From: Stenocarpella maydis
Taxonomy: Eukaryota > Ascomycota > Sordariomycetes > Diaporthales > Diaporthaceae
Direction of reading: 5' to 3'
Length of the DNA stretch: 24,754 bases
Assembly (NCBI GenBank): GCA_002270565.1
Contig: NQMI01000279.1
Location: 1 to 24,754, forward strand
The translations under genes and the position numbers were made by a program. This document shows positions 21,213-24,754 of the stretch, piece by piece. Each line of letters starts with the position of its first letter. Positions within the stretch are counted from its first letter, which is position 1. The notes under the pieces were generated by a model. The model searched no databases. It was not told the DNA's origin and saw only the letters and a list, made by a program, of their open reading frames with translations.

Positions 21213-21437
21213 TCAGTATACTCGCCTCGGCGGCAGGTCCTGAATTTCAACATCATTCTCAACCCTCGGCCTGCTCCCGCACCAGCAAAAGTCGAACAAA
21301 TCGATGCCGCATATATAGCAGTTCCTCCTTGTCCTGTTGTACATGAATATGTCAAAAAAGATGCAGACCAGCAAGATCACGGCGCACAGGCCGAAGCCGC
21401 CAAGGAAAATTGCTGCTCCGTCGCCGCCGCTCAACAT
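21213..21437 (-). CDS. Probable small single-pass membrane protein, Cys-rich tail
   Basis: I do not recognise the family. The frame runs from an ATG at 21437 with ACAATG context to a TGA at 21215-21213, giving 74 residues. Residues 8-33 form one continuous hydrophobic segment (AAIFLGGFGLCAVILLVCIF...), followed by a basic MYNRTRRN stretch. The positive side of the segment therefore lies C-terminal, which would place the C-terminus in the cytosol. Then comes a CxxC...CxC arrangement (Cys40, Cys43, Cys51, Cys53) that could hold a metal, and a polar tail ending RRVY. No intron is needed. A 94-codon frame overlaps it on the plus strand, but that has a poorer start context and no domain-like features. 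Short length and lack of a known relative keep this tentative. Confidence 0.42.
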   Translation of the reverse strand: MLSGGDGAAIFLGGFGLCAVILLVCIFFDIFMYNRTRRNCYICGIDLFDFCWCGSRPRVENDVEIQDLPPRRVY

Positions 21438-22641
21438 TGTTTTGGGTGTTGGGTTTACCAAAGTCTTGGAATATAGCTTGAGAGATGCAGTTGCCAGACT
21501 CAGCCGAAGGCAGTGTGCGAAAGCACTTCTTTGCGTAACTATGGCGCGTTGTATCTTGGGTAAATGTGGACCTCGATAAAAAGTCGCAATACCAGAGACG
21601 TAAAAAAAAGTCGAAGCATTTGAGACAGTGGACGCTGCTGGAAGAAGCGACTGCTTCAGATTTTAAGCAAGCTCACGTCCAATAAGTTTTCTCAAAACAC
21701 GGCAACACAGAACCAAGTCTGTCAGATGAGTCTGATTGAGCCTCACGACTACTGACACGAATTCCTGACTTCGTAATAGCTCCCAGGGCGATTTCTCTTT
21801 TCGTCCACACCATGTTGATGACCAGTGGTTGCTGGTAGTCAGCAATGTTCACTGCGTAACTTCTTACGCCATGAGTCTCCAATAAGTTTGCTGTCAAAAT
21901 CACTTTGACTCCCAAGGAGTCTAGGGTTAATTATTCTCAGTCTAACTTATGAATTCTCCTCTTTTGGTCATTGTCACGCTGCATTGCAGTTGCCCACTGG
22001 TGTGTAGTCGCCCACTGCTATTGCCACACCTAGTATTAGGGAAGGGGAGAAACATTTACTATGTAACTCAAGCATAGCTATGAGCGCCCCCCTTGTAAGC
22101 TCAGATTAATCCTGTTTGCAATTGGTTAGACTTGGTTTTTGAACACCAGATGGCTTGGATTTGTAGAGGTCTACAAGCTGCAATTACTCCCCAATTAGGT
22201 ATAATAGGGCCAATCCTACGGCCGTATCAGCAAACAGGGTGATGCGGCTGGATGAGGACTCATGAAGTAGTCCACCATTGTAAGTTCGAAACAGAATTAA
22301 AATAAATCTCAGAATCCATGTGGGGATTTTTTTCTCTTCTTATTTGTAAATCGGACTGTGCTGATGAATGCAGGCCGGGTATCTGCCTGCAAGACGGCCA
22401 CGGGCGACCAGGTGGTGGAATGAGGTGGATGGATTCAGTCCAAGGATTCGAGCCACGGCCCTTTGCTCTGTCAGGCCCAGATCGCTCCTTCGGGTCTCAG
22501 CATCACAGCACTTACTCAAGGGAGCCGCGTTTCACTTATTCCTCTGGGCCAGGGCCAACGTATCTTGTTTCCATGAAAGCAATAAGAGGTGTCATCGGAG
22601 GGCCAACAGCGGCTAATGTATAGGCCTCGTTGGAGAGTGGG

Positions 22642-22679
22642 ATCACCAACGCTTTGGATTGAATCACCAACACTTTGAA
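22642..22679 (+). repeat. Two direct copies of ATCACCAACRCTTTGRA
   Basis: Copies at 22642-22658 and 22663-22679, spaced by 21 bp start to start, match at 15 of 17 positions; both differences are G in the first copy and A in the second. They lie about 60-95 bp upstream of the TATA box of the Cys/His-rich gene, and the 21 bp period is two helical turns, so they may be paired regulator sites on one DNA face. That role is inference. Confidence 0.75.
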
Positions 22680-22736
22680 GCTGAAACCCCCCCCCCAACC
22701 TTGGCAGATGGAAGTATTTCTGTCACCTTGTTCACA

Positions 22737-22742
22737 TATAAA
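22737..22742 (+). promoter_or_regulatory. TATA box of the Cys/His-rich gene
   Basis: TATAAA, 145 bp before the start codon at 22887, followed by an A/C/T-rich leader with almost no G around 22760-22860. This is a typical layout for a regulated, well-expressed fungal gene. The run of ten C at 22687-22696 lies just upstream. Confidence 0.65.
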
Positions 22743-22886
22743 ACCTGACAAGGCTACAGCTCCTCATGATACAACTTTACTCAACTGTTCAAACAAAGCC
22801 CTATTGATTTCAAAACTCAGCAAAGTCCTCTCCATTTCGTAATCTCTCTTTTTCAACAAATCCCGGGCCCCCAACTACAATCCAAG

Positions 22887-23327
22887 ATGTGCAGAGTCCG
22901 CTGCAGGCACTACAAATGTAACCATTGGGTTCATGAGACTGAGAATCCCTGTGCCAAATTCACCAGAGTCCTGCAGAATGCCTTTGCACAGAACGACCCT
23001 GAGAAGAAATCGAAACTCCTTGCATCGCTCAAGTGCACAGGTCACGCAGAGACGAAGTCTCCTGATCGGCAGGACTTGCACCCTGTTAATGACATGTGCA
23101 AAGCCACGAAACCCGCCCATACGCTACCAAGTTCCATGATCGATATTAGAAAAATCACAGACCTCCGGAGCGTGGGGCGCAGAAACATCGTCGGCGGCCA
23201 CTGCGCAGAGCCGATATGGGTGGCAGGGAATGAACCGGACGGCCCGATGAAGTGGGAACATATGGATGGTTGGTGTGGGTATTGCACTGCTGAAATGAAG
23301 AAGAGGAAGAAAGGTTGGTTTTCATGA
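22887..23327 (+). CDS. Small Cys/His-rich protein of unknown function
   Basis: Single exon, 146 residues, with A at -3 and a TATA box upstream, so it looks expressed. It begins MCRVRCRHYKCNHWVHETEN, placing Cys2, Cys6, Cys11, His13, His16 and Cys22 close together, and has a CxxC pair (Cys130, Cys133) in DGWCGYCTAEMKKRKKG near the C-terminus. That spacing suggests a zinc-binding fold built from N- and C-terminal ligands. Many fungal genomes carry short proteins starting MC...C.H with a late CxxC, and this may be one of them; no function is established that I can name. There is no signal peptide or membrane segment, so it is not a classical secreted effector, and the basic tail could suit nucleic-acid contact. 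It ends about 100 bp before AT-rich repeat DNA begins. Confidence 0.75.
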   Translation: MCRVRCRHYKCNHWVHETENPCAKFTRVLQNAFAQNDPEKKSKLLASLKCTGHAETKSPDRQDLHPVNDMCKATKPAHTLPSSMIDIRKITDLRSVGRRNIVGGHCAEPIWVAGNEPDGPMKWEHMDGWCGYCTAEMKKRKKGWFS

Positions 23328-23339
23328 TGGAAAGTAAGG

Positions 23340-24055
23340 CCATCAGTTTGAGCATTGTAATTGAGAGCACAGCGAAATATGGTGTTGAGGACCAATTATC
23401 AGGTGTACAGTACTGTACTCCATAAGAGGCTTGAAAATTAAAGGGACAATAGGTTTCGGGAAATAATAAATAGGTTGACTTATTAAAGTCATATTACAGG
23501 TTATAAATGCCTCTTATTAGAGGTACCATAGGTTACAGATATAAATAGCCCTCTATAGCACTATAGTTAGTCTTAACAGGCCCTAATAATTTTCTAACTA
23601 AGGGCTTAAACCCTAGCTATTGAGTTAGGTATTATTAGGTTCTATAGTACTGCTACTGTTTATAAATGACCCAGTAAAAAAACTATAATATGTAAATAAG
23701 AGGTTAGGTAATTATATTCCTAGTAGTATATACTAATGTTTCTTTATATCCTCTTTATTAATTTCATTCAATAAGCTTATTATAACAATCTAATAAAGGA
23801 TTATAAAGGGCCTAAGATAGGCAATATTTTAAAATAGTATTTAAGCATAGGTTAATTATATAATATATAGATTTTCATTAAGAGTTACCTAATTTAAAAA
23901 GGAAGCTAATTCCTAGAGGTAATAATGACTAAATGATTAATACTTAATAAAAAGTAGTTCTTTCTTATTAAATAAATATTTAAAATATAAAATAATACTT
24001 TATATTAATTAAGTAAAGAAATAAAAGTTAAATAAATATTAATTACATTGTTGGA
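23340..24055. repeat. AT-rich, RIP-like degenerate repeat DNA
   Basis: Composition changes sharply after the Cys/His-rich gene: TA dinucleotides dominate, CpG and CpA are scarce, stop codons fill all frames, and about 23640-24050 is nearly pure A/T. This is what repeat-induced point mutation leaves in duplicated DNA of Pezizomycotina. No protein or terminal repeat of the original element can be read. Similar AT-rich sequence resumes at 24635-24700 beyond the TIR element. Confidence 0.75.
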
Positions 24056-24634
24056 TGGGTCACGTATTGCAATACGAGTGGGGTGTTGTTCTTGTATTTC
24101 TCTCTGTCTCGAGTAGTGGGTGCAGTGGGCGTATAGCCCGCAGCTATCGCGGTCTATATTAGCCGGTGGGTGGTAGTTGTTTGTAAGAGACAGCCTCTGG
24201 CTACAGTACGGTGTAGTTAGCAGGGGCTGCAGAGCAGGGGACAAGCAGGAACGCTACGCGCAAAGGCGGATTGGGCAGATAATCTCGCGCGGGGAAGCGT
24301 GCGATAGATTCCAGGTCCTGCTCCGCTGATCCCTTGGCCGTTGGGTGTGCGAGTTGACGATTAGCGAGTTGACGATTACTTCGGGCTAGCAATAGAATGT
24401 AGATACTAGGGCTGGCAATTGAGCCAGCGGCCCCAAGGTCTATTTTATCACCACCAATCGTCAAACAACACATTCACCCAACAGGGCTGAAGACCCGATT
24501 GCCTTGACAGGCCATCTGCTAGTCTCTCCATTTTACCCTTCCCCTTCTACACAACAACACCAAGACCCTTCCCCCCTACCCATCAACAAACACTCCCTCA
24601 TATCAACCCCAATCATATTGCAATACGTGACCCA
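24056..24634. mobile_element. 579 bp element with 29 bp terminal inverted repeats
   Basis: The left end (24056-24084) starts TGGGTCACGTATTGCAATA; the reverse complement of the right end (24606-24634) starts with the same 19 bases, and over 29 bases only two differ. The inside is of ordinary, partly CpG-containing composition and has no transposase-like frame, while the DNA on both sides is AT-rich and RIP-like. This fits a non-autonomous DNA transposon (MITE-like) inserted into an older, decayed repeat. No clear target-site duplication is visible: the left flank ends TTGGA and the right begins ACTCA. The superfamily is therefore not assigned. A solo LTR is an alternative, but terminal inverted repeats of 29 bp are too long for that. 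Confidence 0.65.
24349..24378. repeat. 15 bp tandem duplication inside the TIR element
   Basis: GCGAGTTGACGATTA occurs twice back to back (24349-24363 and 24364-24378) with no mismatch, indicating a recent local duplication inside the TIR element. Confidence 0.92.
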
Positions 24635-24754
24635 ACTCAAATAATATTTATTATTTTAATTTTATTATTTTAAATAATGATTGAAACATTATTATTATTA
24701 TATTTTGTGGAATGTCTAGTGGTGCAAAGCACTGTGGTGGGCTATTGCTACAGC
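24635..24754. other. AT-rich right flank of the TIR element to the window end
   Basis: The first 65 or so bases are almost only A and T, like the DNA left of the TIR element, which suggests one AT-rich tract was split by the insertion. The last 45 bases return to mixed composition. No gene is visible. Confidence 0.55.

Larger units (their letters stand above)
21438..22886. other. Intergenic region with lower GC, upstream of the Cys-rich gene
   Basis: Upstream of both the small membrane protein (-) and the Cys/His-rich gene (+). No coding frame is convincing. The section 21560-22330 is richer in A/T than the left part of the window. Near the right end lie two copies of ATCACCAACRCTTTGRA, a run of ten C, and a TATA box, described separately. 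Confidence 0.55.

Noticed and set aside
22370..22470. tRNA-like B box (GATTCGAGCC)
   Set aside because: The bases flanking the T-loop-like TTCGAGC do not pair into a T stem, and no acceptor stem or A box fits around it.
23340..24055. Possible decayed transposase or reverse transcriptase in the AT-rich tract
   Set aside because: Stops occur in every frame and no conserved motif is readable, so the source element cannot be named.
24201..24473. 90-codon minus-strand frame inside the TIR element
   Set aside because: The product shows no transposase or other domain and the frame is broken relative to the element ends; a chance frame in a short non-autonomous element is simpler.

Overview
The window looks like nuclear DNA of a filamentous ascomycete (Pezizomycotina, most likely a Sordariomycete). 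The grounds are short introns with GTRNGT donors and CTRAC-type branch points, GC-rich coding sequence, CT-rich leaders, recognisable fungal protein families, and an AT-rich, TA-dinucleotide-rich tract at the right end that looks RIP-mutated. Species cannot be fixed from the sequence alone.

Layout, left to right. 1-819: non-coding, starting with an A/G homopolymer run. 820-1545 (+): mitochondrial FAM210/DUF1279 membrane protein with a (GGT)10 poly-glycine insert. 1841-2746 (-): six-exon nucleoside diphosphate kinase, convergent with the previous gene. 2747-3873: shared upstream region. 3874-6901 (+): glucosidase II alpha subunit (GH31) with one intron after its signal peptide. 6902-10206: 3.3 kb without a supportable gene. 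10207-13056 (+): EF-hand MscS-type mechanosensitive channel, three exons. 13057-14715: intergenic. 14716-16587 (-): TRM61/GCD14, catalytic subunit of the tRNA m1A58 methyltransferase. 16588-19568: 3 kb intergenic. 19569-20134 (+): CipC-like DUF3759 protein, three exons, with an (AT)13 tract in its promoter. 20135-22886: less GC-rich accessory-looking DNA with one probable small Cys-rich membrane protein (21213-21437, -). 22887-23327 (+): unknown single-exon Cys/His-rich protein with its own TATA box. 23340 to the end: AT-rich, RIP-like DNA interrupted by a 579 bp element with 29 bp terminal inverted repeats (24056-24634).

The genes do not form a pathway or cluster. The left 20 kb is conserved housekeeping: ER glycoprotein processing, nucleotide balance, tRNA modification, mitochondrial and ER/endomembrane membrane proteins. 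The right 4-5 kb is a transition into accessory chromatin, where two lineage-specific-looking small Cys-rich proteins sit next to decayed repeat DNA. That border, with the TIR element, is the most novel part of the window. I found no CRISPR array, rRNA, convincing tRNA or biosynthetic gene cluster.
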